DNA of 27,343 bases. Origin: a virus. The position numbers were made by a program, and so were the translations under genes. The stretch is from positions 1-27,343 of IMG/VR virus record IMGVR_UViG_3300025120_000430. One strand, written 5' to 3'. Below, piece by piece: positions 7,083-12,838 of this stretch. Numbering within the stretch: the stretch's first letter is position 1; every line of letters starts with the position of its first letter. The notes under the pieces were generated by a model. The model was not told the DNA's origin. It saw only the letters and a program-made list of their open reading frames with translations, and made no database searches.

Positions 7083-7250
7083 CTACTTAATAAAACGAAC
7101 TGCTAGAATCCAAATGATTGTAACGATATTGATCATCACTACCAATGGTAATGAGCCATCACTCATCTCTCCGCAAAGGAATAGATAGTTACATAGGATT
7201 GAGTACAGAATGTGAAATGTCACGATAAGTAATTTGATTGTTTTTTTCAT
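7083..7250 (-). CDS. Two-helix membrane protein, 55 aa
   Basis: The frame runs from ATG at 7250 to TAG at 7083. The product has a basic N-terminus (MKKTIK), a first hydrophobic segment at residues 6-26 (containing LLIVTFHILYSILCNYLFL), a polar GEMSDGS loop, and a second hydrophobic segment at residues 33-50 (LPLVVMINIVTIIWILA). It ends VRFIK. Both termini would be cytoplasmic. It is the first gene of the left arm, 31 nt downstream of the promoter-like element. Leading a leftward transcript with a membrane micropeptide suggests an early host-interaction role, which is inference. Confidence 0.6.
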   Translation of the reverse strand: MKKTIKLLIVTFHILYSILCNYLFLCGEMSDGSLPLVVMINIVTIIWILAVRFIK

Positions 7251-7265
7251 AACTGTTTTTCTAAA

Positions 7266-7306
7266 AGTTTCGACAAACCTACAAACATCTAAATGTTATT
7301 TCCAAA
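7266..7306 (-). promoter_or_regulatory. Promoter-like element P2, leftward
   Basis: On the minus strand TTTG (7303-7306), 17 nt, TTTGTAGGTTT (7275-7285), nnn, GAAAC. It matches P1 at 4940-4984 in sequence and spacing. It precedes the first gene of the left arm and is the best candidate for its main promoter. It departs from the host -33/-7 spacing. Confidence 0.55.
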
Positions 7307-7552
7307 TTATTTTTCAGTTATTTTTTTGAGCTTACGAAATTAGATTTGTAAAAGCCTGGAAATTAAGTAGTTAGGTGTATAAAAAAAATTCATCGATGAT
7401 ACGATAATGACAATGTTCCTAGCGTAAAATGCTCATTCGTATATATATAGACATCAATAGACATAAGCGTATAACGTAGTTACTAATAGATGAATGAAAT
7501 AGTTTTGGTTAATAGCAGATGTGGGATGTTTTACCATTGCATATGTAATGAG

Positions 7553-7655
7553 ATCATATCACATCAACATCACATTACATCATCACATCATCACATCATC
7601 ATCTCACATCACATCATCTTCTATTATCATCACATCACATCATCTCTTTACCAAT
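7553..7655. repeat. CATCA-type low-complexity tract lacking G for 103 nt
   Basis: The plus strand has no G between 7553 and 7655 and is made of imperfect units such as ATCACATC, CATCATCACATC and TCACATCACATC. The complementary strand is a GAT/GTGAT run without C. Units vary in length, with no unique spacers, so it is not a CRISPR array. Confidence 0.8.
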
Positions 7656-7805
7656 GGCGAAAGGGAAACGAACATTTCGCTAATGCCATATACGTGTATG
7701 CAAGCATATATCACGTAATGACTATGCAATGTATCCGTCAACAATAACGGATGTAGTTTAAGTTCAGTTTCAATAACAAAATACACCCCTGGCCACAAGC
7801 AGGTG

Positions 7806-7859
7806 GGGGGTAGTTTGCTGAAATTTTTTTAGCCCGGCTTTTAATATATGACTACCCCC
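7806..7859. repeat. 9-bp inverted repeat in a GC-rich block
   Basis: GGGGGTAGT (7806-7814) and ACTACCCCC (7851-7859) are exact reverse complements 36 nt apart. The interior includes a T-run and AGCCCGGCT. Just upstream, CCCCTG and CAGG-T-GGGG can also pair, so alternative structures are possible. The block stands out in an otherwise AT-rich spacer. Confidence 0.6.
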
Positions 7860-7971
7860 ATATACACAACTCCTACCCACACATTTGCCAACCCCGTAAA
7901 AAACTTTCTTTAGGCTCATTGTCATTAGTAAAATAATTACTTACTTGCACCTATAAACAAAAACTAAAGCA

Positions 7972-8193
7972 ATGACTGTAGGAGAATTAAAAGAGTTTCT
8001 AAAAGATGTTGACAATAACGTCAGTATTGACTTTGCGATGGGAGACACTTCGCAATCTAAGATCCACCACAACTTGAACCCGATATTTACATCTATGGAT
8101 AATGGCGGTAAGTCAATTGGTATCGGTGTATCTGTAGACATCGACCAGATTATAGAGGACAGAAGGTACGACACTTTAAAATCAGACCTATGA
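7972..8193 (+). CDS. Hypothetical protein, 73 aa
   Basis: The first gene of the rightward operon. It begins MTVGELKEFLKDVDNNVSIDFAMGD, a pattern common in small phage proteins: a short helix followed by a strand with 'L...D....V.ID'. Its GVSVDIDQIIEDRR end is acidic. No catalytic site. The leader before the ATG is A-rich with no Shine-Dalgarno sequence. Its stop overlaps the next start as ATGA. Confidence 0.7.
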   Translation: MTVGELKEFLKDVDNNVSIDFAMGDTSQSKIHHNLNPIFTSMDNGGKSIGIGVSVDIDQIIEDRRYDTLKSDL

Positions 8194-8450
8194 AAGAAGA
8201 ACACAAGACAGCACTGAAGGCTATGGTCTTCGCCCAGGCGTTTGTAGAGGCACTGGATGACTTTAAGGGTACTAACCACTTCAAGCAGCAGCTAAAGAGG
8301 AAGGGCAATATGTTCGGAGCTGAGGTTGAGTATTTTTTAGACTCTACTTATGGTGGGGGCAGTACCGACACTAATATAATCCACCTCATGGAGGAGTGTC
8401 AGAACGCTTTAGAGTCTGTAATAGATAACCAGGTAGAGTTAGTAGAATGA
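8190..8450 (+). CDS. Hypothetical helical protein, 86 aa
   Basis: A mostly helical, charged protein (MKEEHKTALKAMVFAQAFVEALDDF) with a central GNMFGAEVEYFLDSTYGGGSTD segment. No known motif. It overlaps both neighbours by 4 nt (ATGA), so it is translationally coupled with the 73-aa protein before it and the HEXXH protein after it. Function unknown. Confidence 0.7.
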   Translation: MKEEHKTALKAMVFAQAFVEALDDFKGTNHFKQQLKRKGNMFGAEVEYFLDSTYGGGSTDTNIIHLMEECQNALESVIDNQVELVE

Positions 8451-8749
8451 ATCCATTAATTAAATCTTGGGCTGAGAGGCTTGGAGTCGATGATTGGGAT
8501 ATACGGGCAGAGCGTATCAACCCTATGCAGGTAGAGTATAATGGGGAGGATTACTTTGTGGGTATTGAGAGAGACTTTGACGGCAGGAAGGCTGTCATTT
8601 ACCACGACATACCATTGGACGAGGAGTCTATAGTCCATGAGTTGCTTCACATAGCCTTCCCACAGGCTGAAGATGAGGACTACGATGAATACGAGGATTT
8701 TATTGCTAGAACGACTAAGGATACGATATTTTTACACTACATAAACTAA
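8447..8749 (+). CDS. Zincin-like HEXXH protein, 100 aa
   Basis: Residues 62-70 read IVHELLHIA, the HExxH zinc-binding and catalytic signature of metallopeptidases (H64, E65, H68). The upstream part (WAERLGVDDWDIRAERINP, then EYNGEDYFVGIERDFDGRKAVIYHD) forms the strand and helix that pack against the active-site helix in minimal zincins such as SprT-like proteins. The acidic stretch after the motif (EDEDYDEYEDF) could supply the third ligand, which I cannot identify with confidence. Short proteins of this type are known in phages without assigned substrates. It is coupled to both neighbours (ATGA before; TAATG after). Confidence 0.65.
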   Translation: MNPLIKSWAERLGVDDWDIRAERINPMQVEYNGEDYFVGIERDFDGRKAVIYHDIPLDEESIVHELLHIAFPQAEDEDYDEYEDFIARTTKDTIFLHYIN

Positions 8750-8988
8750 TGATAGCACCGAAAGAACACGTAGAGAGAGTACTGGAGAGATGCTTTGAGG
8801 TCTACCCACCGAAGGGTAGGAAGCATCGCAAGTTTTTCAAGAACCTTGTCAAGCAGGGTGGTATGCCTGAGAGTATGGCTAGTATGATTACCAAGATTAT
8901 TGAGAACCCGAACTGTGTGTACATAGTGAAGGCTGACGGAACCTTGAAGATTCTAAAAGATAAAAATGAAGATATTAAATTTGTATAG
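8749..8988 (+). CDS. Hypothetical basic protein, 79 aa
   Basis: A basic protein (EVYPPKGRKHRKFFKNLVKQGG) with a helical middle (MPESMASMITKIIENPN) and a beta end (VYIVKADGTLKIL). The Lys/Arg cluster suggests nucleic-acid binding. Its start overlaps the previous stop (TAATG). Its last 23 nt overlap the methyltransferase start at 8966, and the base composition changes sharply there. No family recognised. Confidence 0.65.
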   Translation: MIAPKEHVERVLERCFEVYPPKGRKHRKFFKNLVKQGGMPESMASMITKIIENPNCVYIVKADGTLKILKDKNEDIKFV

Positions 8989-9574
8989 TGGAATAGGTGG
9001 AAATAGAAAAGGTTTCGGAAATGAACACGAAATTACATCTGTTGAATACAATGAAAGTATAGCAAGTATTTATAAGGATTTATATCCAAATGATAAGGTA
9101 ATTGTGGCAGATGCACACGAGTATTTGCAAGAAAACTTTAAAGAGTTTGATTTTATTTGGAGTTCTCCCCCTTGCCCAACTCATAGTAGAATGAGATTTA
9201 AAGCCTATTGTAACGGAAAAGGTAAGGCATTGTTTCCAGACATGAAACTTTACGAAGAAATACTATTCTTACAACAATATACAAAAAATACGGATATTAA
9301 ATATGTTGTTGAAAATGTAAAAGGATGGTACAAACCTTTAGTAGAACCGCAATCAATTGGAAGGCATTATTTTTGGTCTAATTTAAAATTGCCAACTATA
9401 AAAATTATAAGCAATTCAACTGGAAATAATAAAGGAATGACATTGCAAAAGAAGATGGATGCTAAAGGTGTTAATATTACCGATTGGCACAACTACAAAG
9501 GAGATAAAAGAACATTGTTAAATAATTGTGTTGAAGATGAGTTAGGTAGGCATATTCTTAATTGTTACGAATAA
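8966..9574 (+). CDS. DNA (cytosine-5) methyltransferase, short form
   Basis: C5 methyltransferase motifs are in order: motif I LNLYSGIGGNRKGFG (4-18), which binds S-adenosylmethionine; motif IV SSPPCPTHS (66-74, Cys70 nucleophile); motif VI VVENVKGW (114-121); and a motif IX/X-like RTLLNNCVEDELGRHIL near the C-terminus. At 202 aa it has only a short variable region in place of a full target-recognition domain. It probably methylates cytosines in phage DNA. No restriction partner is adjacent. Hand counts give about 30-33% G+C in two 60-nt rows here, against 47-50% in rows of flanking genes, which points to recent acquisition. It overlaps the upstream gene by 23 nt. Confidence 0.85.
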   Translation: MKILNLYSGIGGNRKGFGNEHEITSVEYNESIASIYKDLYPNDKVIVADAHEYLQENFKEFDFIWSSPPCPTHSRMRFKAYCNGKGKALFPDMKLYEEILFLQQYTKNTDIKYVVENVKGWYKPLVEPQSIGRHYFWSNLKLPTIKIISNSTGNNKGMTLQKKMDAKGVNITDWHNYKGDKRTLLNNCVEDELGRHILNCYE

Positions 9575-9759
9575 TTACCTACAACTATTTGCTAAGACAT
9601 CGTTGTAATAAGATTGTGAGTAACAAAGATGTGAGTTGTAAACCAATCAGTTTACATAACGCACAATAAAGTAAGCATAATGGTTGCTTTTTGTATAGGA
9701 TATTAAACATTATAAGTGATTTAGTAGATACAAATAGTAATTAAACCAAAACAAAGAAG
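9575..9759. other. AT-rich spacer after the methyltransferase
   Basis: This 185-nt gap interrupts an otherwise coupled operon and shares the AT-rich composition of the methyltransferase. It holds a weak stem AAGCA/TGCTT with a following T-run (9673-9693) that might be a poor terminator. I see no gene and no clear promoter. Confidence 0.5.
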
Positions 9760-9843
9760 ATGCTAATAGCACTGATAATTTTAATAGTAATAGCGTACCC
9801 TCTGTATAGATACAAGAAGGAATACGACAGGAAACAAAGATGA
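9760..9843 (+). CDS. 27-aa transmembrane micropeptide
   Basis: ATG at 9760 to TGA at 9843 encodes 27 residues. The start MLIALIILIVIAYPLY is a strongly hydrophobic helix, followed by a basic tail (RYKKEYDRKQR). The charge pattern places the C-terminus in the cytoplasm. The TGA overlaps the next ATG (ATGA), supporting translation. It matches in size and junction the peptide at 4102-4185, though the sequences are not obviously related. Confidence 0.5.
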   Translation: MLIALIILIVIAYPLYRYKKEYDRKQR

Positions 9844-10034
9844 CTGAGATTGAAGAGTCATACCACAACGCCTACCAGCTACTGATAGGCACTACAGACT
9901 ACGATAAGCTTGCGGAGCAGGAGGTGTTCTACCTACCTAAGAACCACGAAGACCCTGAAGTAATACTACGCTACTACGAGTCTGTGGAGGAATATGAGAA
10001 GTGCAATGAAATAATTAAATACCATGAAAAATAA
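9840..10034 (+). CDS. Hypothetical acidic protein, 64 aa
   Basis: A small acidic, tyrosine-rich protein (TEIEESYHNAYQLLIGTTDYDKLAEQEVFYLPK) that looks helical. No motif recognised. It overlaps the upstream peptide by 4 nt and the downstream 46-aa gene by 11 nt. Function unknown. Confidence 0.6.
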   Translation: MTEIEESYHNAYQLLIGTTDYDKLAEQEVFYLPKNHEDPEVILRYYESVEEYEKCNEIIKYHEK

Positions 10035-10164
10035 GATACTGTCTGCGCTTGGTTTAATGACCATGAGTGAATATGAGAGACTTAGGATATCTTACGAGAA
10101 GTCTCTGAGAATAATATCTTCCAAACAAAAAAGGTTAAGGGTTTATGATAGGAGTAGCGATTGA
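10024..10164 (+). CDS. Small basic protein, 46 aa
   Basis: ATG at 10024 to TGA at 10164 encodes a 46-aa product, MKNKILSALGLMTMSEYERL onward, ending in a basic segment (SSKQKRLRVYDRSSD). It overlaps the RuvC-like gene by 20 nt and the previous gene by 11 nt, in the style of this operon. It could be a coupling peptide; no function can be assigned. Confidence 0.45.
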   Translation: MKNKILSALGLMTMSEYERLRISYEKSLRIISSKQKRLRVYDRSSD

Positions 10165-10672
10165 TCCGAGTTTGAGTAATACGTGTCTTACGGCTTTTGA
10201 TATTAGTGACAGGATTATTGTCATTGATTCGGTGACTATAACGACACAGAAGAACCCTAACAAGAAAATTAGAGCAGCTTCAGACCTTATTGAGAGGTGT
10301 GTAGACCTTTACAGGGGTTCTAAGCAGTTTATAGACCGTTGGAATCCAAAGATTATATTTGCAGAGACACCTAGCGGTAGTCAGAGTGCGAGTGGAATGA
10401 AGAACTACGGTGTAAGTTGTTTTTTGCTTGCGTCATTGCCAGATAGATGCCTGGAAGTAACACCGCACGAGGTTAAGATGGCGAGTGTAGGTAAAAAGAA
10501 CGCCAGTAAGAAGGAGATGATTGAGTGGGCTTACGAGCAGCACCCAGAGGCTCCTTGGCTTATTAGGAATGACTTTCCATTGATGAAGCAGGAACACATG
10601 GCTGATTCGATAGGAGTAATGTATGCAGGAATGCGAACAAAGGAATTTGAATGGTTAAGAAAGATAAGATGA
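10145..10672 (+). CDS. RuvC-like Holliday junction resolvase (RNase H fold)
   Basis: The 175-aa protein begins MIGVAIDPSLSNTCLTAF, the first strand of RuvC-type RNase H folds with catalytic Asp7. The second acidic residue is in IIFAETPSGSQSASGMK (Glu74), and the last site is EHMADSIGVMYAG (His151, Asp154). The order and spacing D...E...H/D and the total length match phage RuvC-like endonucleases, which cut branched DNA intermediates before packaging. The basic segment VGKKNASKKEM (115-125) may contact DNA. It overlaps the 46-aa gene before it and couples to the next gene by ATGA. Confidence 0.8.
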   Translation: MIGVAIDPSLSNTCLTAFDISDRIIVIDSVTITTQKNPNKKIRAASDLIERCVDLYRGSKQFIDRWNPKIIFAETPSGSQSASGMKNYGVSCFLLASLPDRCLEVTPHEVKMASVGKKNASKKEMIEWAYEQHPEAPWLIRNDFPLMKQEHMADSIGVMYAGMRTKEFEWLRKIR

Positions 10673-10869
10673 AAAGAAAACAAAGAATGCACTACTATGG
10701 CATATTAGCCACGTACAACCCATATGACGATACATGGTACGCATTTCACAATGAAGACCTATCTAAATACCTTTCAGAAAGGGACAGTATGGATTTAGGA
10801 AAAGGAGAAGATGCGCTGTCGGCTATGAATGACTATCTGTCTAAGAAGATTACTTCCGCTTTCTCTTAG
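10669..10869 (+). CDS. Hypothetical protein, 66 aa
   Basis: I use the ATG at 10669, which overlaps the resolvase stop as ATGA, rather than the in-frame one at 10651. The protein is MKRKQRMHYYGILATYNPYD onward, with a strand-rich N-terminus and a C-terminal helix (EDALSAMNDYLSKKI). No motif. Its end overlaps the convergent basic-protein gene by 20 nt. Confidence 0.55.
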   Translation: MKRKQRMHYYGILATYNPYDDTWYAFHNEDLSKYLSERDSMDLGKGEDALSAMNDYLSKKITSAFS

Positions 10870-11146
10870 GTTGTTTCTTCTTACAGCCCTTGCCCCTGGT
10901 GTTCTTATCTCCAGGCGTGTCTTTATTAGACCCAAGGTTCTTCTTGGCTGACTTTACCCTTGTTGTAGTCTTGCCGTTTTTAGTAACATGAGCAACGTGT
11001 TCATCCTTACGTAGCTTTGGCTTCCCGTTTTTCTTACGTTTAGCGTTCTCATCAGCTCTTGCCTTGTTACGGGCAGCACGTTTATCTATCTCTTTCTTGG
11101 AAGATTGAAACTTCTTGTACTCTTTTTTGTAGTTACGCTTTGCCAT
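10850..11146 (-). CDS. Small, highly basic phage protein, 98 aa
   Basis: Lys and Arg make up well over a third of the residues. The N-terminus KRNYKKEYKKFQSSKKEIDKRAARNKAR resembles a conserved start of small basic phage proteins that are thought to bind nucleic acid. A middle GKPKLRKDEHVAHVTKNGK and a Gly/Lys-rich tail follow. It is probably cytoplasmic and disordered without a partner. It has its own promoter: TATCTTTG (11151-11158), CTTT, then ATG, so the transcript should begin at or next to the start codon. It is convergent with the 66-aa gene. Confidence 0.7.
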   Translation of the reverse strand: MAKRNYKKEYKKFQSSKKEIDKRAARNKARADENAKRKKNGKPKLRKDEHVAHVTKNGKTTTRVKSAKKNLGSNKDTPGDKNTRGKGCKKKQPKRKRK

Positions 11147-11169
11147 AAAGCAAAGATACGGTATATTTG
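11139..11169 (+). promoter_or_regulatory. Bacteroidota-type promoter for the MazG-like gene
   Basis: TTTG (11139-11142), 19 nt, TATATTTG (11162-11169), GAGA, ATG at 11174. Both boxes and the spacing match the Bacteroidota vegetative promoter. The -33 box lies within the start of the divergent gene. Confidence 0.75.
11147..11158 (-). promoter_or_regulatory. -7 box for the basic-protein gene
   Basis: On the minus strand TATCTTTG (11151-11158) is followed by CTTT and the ATG at 11146. The -7 box is perfect; I see no clear -33 TTG at 19 nt. It lies inside the region of the opposing promoter, so the two divergent promoters overlap. Confidence 0.6.
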
Positions 11170-11173
11170 GAGA

Positions 11174-11545
11174 ATGGAGAGTAACACGAGCAAGCGCATA
11201 TTCGAGGACCTTGTATCCTCAGACATCAAAGGAAAAGAGGAGTACGGTGTAACCGTAGATAGAGAAGACTACTCTAAGGGAGAATGGCTTCAACACGCAT
11301 ACGAAGAAGTTCTTGATACAGCTAAGTATCTAAAGAGGGCTTTGGATACGTCAGGAACAACATCCCCCGTTAAGGCTGCGGTAGATATTATGCTAGAGCT
11401 TGACGCTGGGCTTAATACCGAGATAGGCACAGAGACTACCCCTGCCGAGAGGATGGCATTCAAGAAAGTGTCTGTTCTGATACTTGAGAGATGCAAGCGC
11501 ATAGACCCTGAGAGGTTCGCTATTCCCAGCCAGTTTCAAGAATAG
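11174..11545 (+). CDS. MazG-like (all-alpha NTP pyrophosphatase-like) protein, 123 aa
   Basis: I start at 11174 because a perfect promoter ends 4 nt before this ATG; the longer frame from 11105 would run through that promoter. Residues 15-56 (SDIKGKEEYGVTVDREDYS, then EWLQHAYEEVLDTAKYLKRAL) match a recurrent phage block seen in MazG-like pyrophosphohydrolases. The acidic set E37...E44-E45...D48 could bind magnesium. Such enzymes hydrolyse nucleotide triphosphates, sometimes altering the dNTP pool or alarmones. A second helical part follows (VKAAVDIMLELDAG, AERMAFKKVSVLILERCK). Assignment is by motif, and the substrate is unknown. It overlaps the convergent 74-aa gene by 26 nt. Confidence 0.6.
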   Translation: MESNTSKRIFEDLVSSDIKGKEEYGVTVDREDYSKGEWLQHAYEEVLDTAKYLKRALDTSGTTSPVKAAVDIMLELDAGLNTEIGTETTPAERMAFKKVSVLILERCKRIDPERFAIPSQFQE

Positions 11546-11744
11546 TAAGAAGCATAACGAGCCTGTCGTAGTACGGCATATATGCAGCGTTCCCTGTATT
11601 AGCCTCAAGTATCTTAACGTGAGAGTTAATCATGTTGCCTACGTTTTGCACTTTAGCCTCCTTGCTCAATTGAACCTCCTGTTCATAATTTATGAACGGT
11701 AGTAGTCTTTTCTTTAATTCTTTAAAGTTCTTCGGCTTATCCAT
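11520..11744 (-). CDS. Hypothetical helical protein, 74 aa
   Basis: A helical basic protein (MDKPKNFKELKKRLLPFINYE) with a second helix (NVGNMINSHVKILEANTG). Its start lies 8 nt inside the end of the acetyltransferase gene, so the pair forms a two-gene operon. Its 3' end overlaps the MazG-like gene by 26 nt. No motif recognised. Confidence 0.65.
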   Translation of the reverse strand: MDKPKNFKELKKRLLPFINYEQEVQLSKEAKVQNVGNMINSHVKILEANTGNAAYMPYYDRLVMLLTILETGWE

Positions 11745-12204
11745 TGTATGTAAATATCATTTTATCTCTGAATCCTCTTCTTGTGTTTACAAACTTAGGC
11801 AGTGAGCATACGAGCTTGTAGTTTAGCTTAGTTAGTAGTTGTATGATAGGTTCGTTGTCACTAACGACCTCTGCGTACACATTAAGCCAACCATGCTCTA
11901 GTAGGAAGTGGCTCATTAGCATATGCCCTATCCCCTCTCTTTTACGGGATGGGTTCACACACATAGACACCTCCATGTTCTGTAGATTGCTAAACATAGT
12001 CCCTTGGAAGCCCATAACGACACCAACTATCTCTCCTCCGTCTACAGCTACGTAAACGTGGCAGCTAGGTAACATAACCGTCTTGGATATTGCCCCGTGA
12101 GCATCTACAGCGTCTATCATCATCATACCTGAATCTTCAGCGCATACTTGAACCAAGACCTCTATCCCATACCCTTCGGTTACTTTTGCTTTTCTTATAT
12201 CCAT
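11737..12204 (-). CDS. GNAT-family N-acetyltransferase
   Basis: This 155-aa protein has the GNAT acetyl-CoA fold. Residues 50-68 are strands beta2-beta3 (VYVAVDGGEIVGVVMGF) and MEVSMCVNPSRKREGIGHML (77-96) is strand beta4 plus motif A, with the pyrophosphate-binding loop KREGIG at 88-93. LNVYAEVVSDNEPIIQLLTKLNYK follows (about 107-130), the motif B region with the usual 'N...A..LY..LGF'-type end. It transfers acetyl from acetyl-CoA to an unknown amine. Phages carry such genes to modify host proteins or base-modification intermediates. It lies in the mosaic region with its own divergent spacer. Confidence 0.8.
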   Translation of the reverse strand: MDIRKAKVTEGYGIEVLVQVCAEDSGMMMIDAVDAHGAISKTVMLPSCHVYVAVDGGEIVGVVMGFQGTMFSNLQNMEVSMCVNPSRKREGIGHMLMSHFLLEHGWLNVYAEVVSDNEPIIQLLTKLNYKLVCSLPKFVNTRRGFRDKMIFTYNG

Positions 12205-12256
12205 ATCATAAGTATTTGGTTGCTAATTTAGGAATAGTTTTTACATTGCAGGCGTA

Positions 12257-12288
12257 TTTGATAAAACTATATCAAAACACTAACTTTA
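12257..12288 (+). promoter_or_regulatory. Promoter for the 80-aa gene
   Basis: TTTG (12257-12260), 20 nt, TAACTTTA (12281-12288, one mismatch to TAnnTTTG), then 5 nt to the ATG at 12294. It fits the leaderless pattern of this region. Confidence 0.6.
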
Positions 12289-12293
12289 TAATT

Positions 12294-12536
12294 ATGAAAA
12301 AAGAAGGAGCAGTAAGAAACGAGGAGATAAGAGAGTTAAGGCAAAACGCTATAGATGTCTCTAAGAAAAGCTCCCCAAACCTTAACGATTTGCAGCGTGT
12401 TGTAATCGACAGGAACACGACTATCTACATTAAGGACGGTGAAGACCCGGTAGAGGCAAGGGAAAAGTTTATAGCCAAGATGCAGGGGAGGAAATATAGC
12501 ATACACTACAAAAACTACGATGTAGGCGATGACTGA
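12294..12536 (+). CDS. Hypothetical protein, 80 aa
   Basis: Started at the ATG at 12294, 5 nt after a -7 box; the longer frame from 12090 lies antisense to the acetyltransferase and is rejected. The protein MKKEGAVRNEEIRELRQNAI is charged and helical, then has strands (RVVIDRNTTIYIKDGED) and a C-terminal RKYSIHYKNYDVGDD. No motif. It overlaps the next gene by 8 nt. Confidence 0.65.
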   Translation: MKKEGAVRNEEIRELRQNAIDVSKKSSPNLNDLQRVVIDRNTTIYIKDGEDPVEAREKFIAKMQGRKYSIHYKNYDVGDD

Positions 12537-12738
12537 TGAATTGAAGATGTCCTTATTGAACGAACTTATGTTTGGATTAGATGTCTGTAATCACGAGCAT
12601 CACGAGGAGATAATGTTCCTGCACGACTTTGGATTTGTAAAGGTCTACGATGAGGACTTACAGTTTACAGCTACTACGGAGGAGGGAGTATTGGAATTAA
12701 AAAGGCTAATAAAACTTTATTTTGTATTCTTAAATTGA
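12529..12738 (+). CDS. Hypothetical acidic protein, 69 aa
   Basis: A helical acidic protein (MTDELKMSLLNELMFGLDVC) with a His-rich piece NHEHHEEIMFLHDFGF and a strand-helix end (TATTEEGVLELKRLIKLYF). The shape, with a short 'E..L..L...G' helix, could be a small winged-helix-like module, but I cannot confirm it. It is the second gene of a two-gene unit ending at the terminator at 12797-12828. Confidence 0.6.
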   Translation: MTDELKMSLLNELMFGLDVCNHEHHEEIMFLHDFGFVKVYDEDLQFTATTEEGVLELKRLIKLYFVFLN

Positions 12739-12796
12739 ATGTCTAAATTTGTTGAAAGTATTCATCGCTTTTGTTTTTGTTGTTTATCATGTTTAG

Positions 12797-12828
12797 AAGC
12801 CCTAGCTATCCGCTGGGGCTTTTTTTTA
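12797..12828 (+). terminator. Rho-independent terminator
   Basis: Stem AAGCCCTAGC / GCTGGGGCTT (10 bp, one G.T pair) with loop TATCC, then a T-run. It ends the 12294-12738 unit. The next gene's -7 box (12827-12834) overlaps its end. Confidence 0.85.
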
Positions 12829-12834
12829 TATTTA
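12827..12834 (+). promoter_or_regulatory. -7 box directly after the terminator
   Basis: TATATTTA (one mismatch to TAnnTTTG) is followed by CATT and the ATG at 12839. No clear -33 TTG at 19 nt upstream, where the terminator stem lies. Confidence 0.45.
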
Positions 12835-12838
12835 CATT

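Larger units (their letters stand above)
7307..7971. other. Divergent control region with no convincing gene
   Basis: This stretch separates the leftward and rightward transcription units. It is AT-rich up to about 7780. It holds a G-free CAT/ATC tract (7553-7655), a short inverted repeat ATCCGT/ACGGAT (7733-7752), and a GC-rich block with an inverted repeat (7785-7880). TTG at 7919-7921 followed 19 nt later by a poor TTACTTGC may be the rightward promoter; the leader to the ATG at 7972 would then be about 24 nt. ORFs here translate only low-complexity repeats, and I reject them. A replication origin is possible but unproven. Confidence 0.5.

Noticed and set aside
7553-7655. CRISPR-like repeat array
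   Set aside because: Units are irregular in length, contiguous, and without unique spacers; no cas genes are present.
7490-7747. Two overlapping ORFs in the CAT repeat region (85 and 65 aa)
   Set aside because: They translate the low-complexity tract into His/Ser/Ile repeats, sit in different frames of the same DNA and lack a plausible promoter or neighbour coupling.
7941-8279. Minus-strand ORF of 112 aa
   Set aside because: It is the shadow of two coupled plus-strand genes; no promoter or leader supports it.
11105-11173. N-terminal extension of the MazG-like gene
   Set aside because: It would run through the -33 and -7 boxes and the start of the divergent gene; the ATG at 11174 sits 4 nt after a perfect -7 box.
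12090-12293. Upstream extension of the 80-aa gene
   Set aside because: It is antisense to the acetyltransferase gene and crosses its own promoter.
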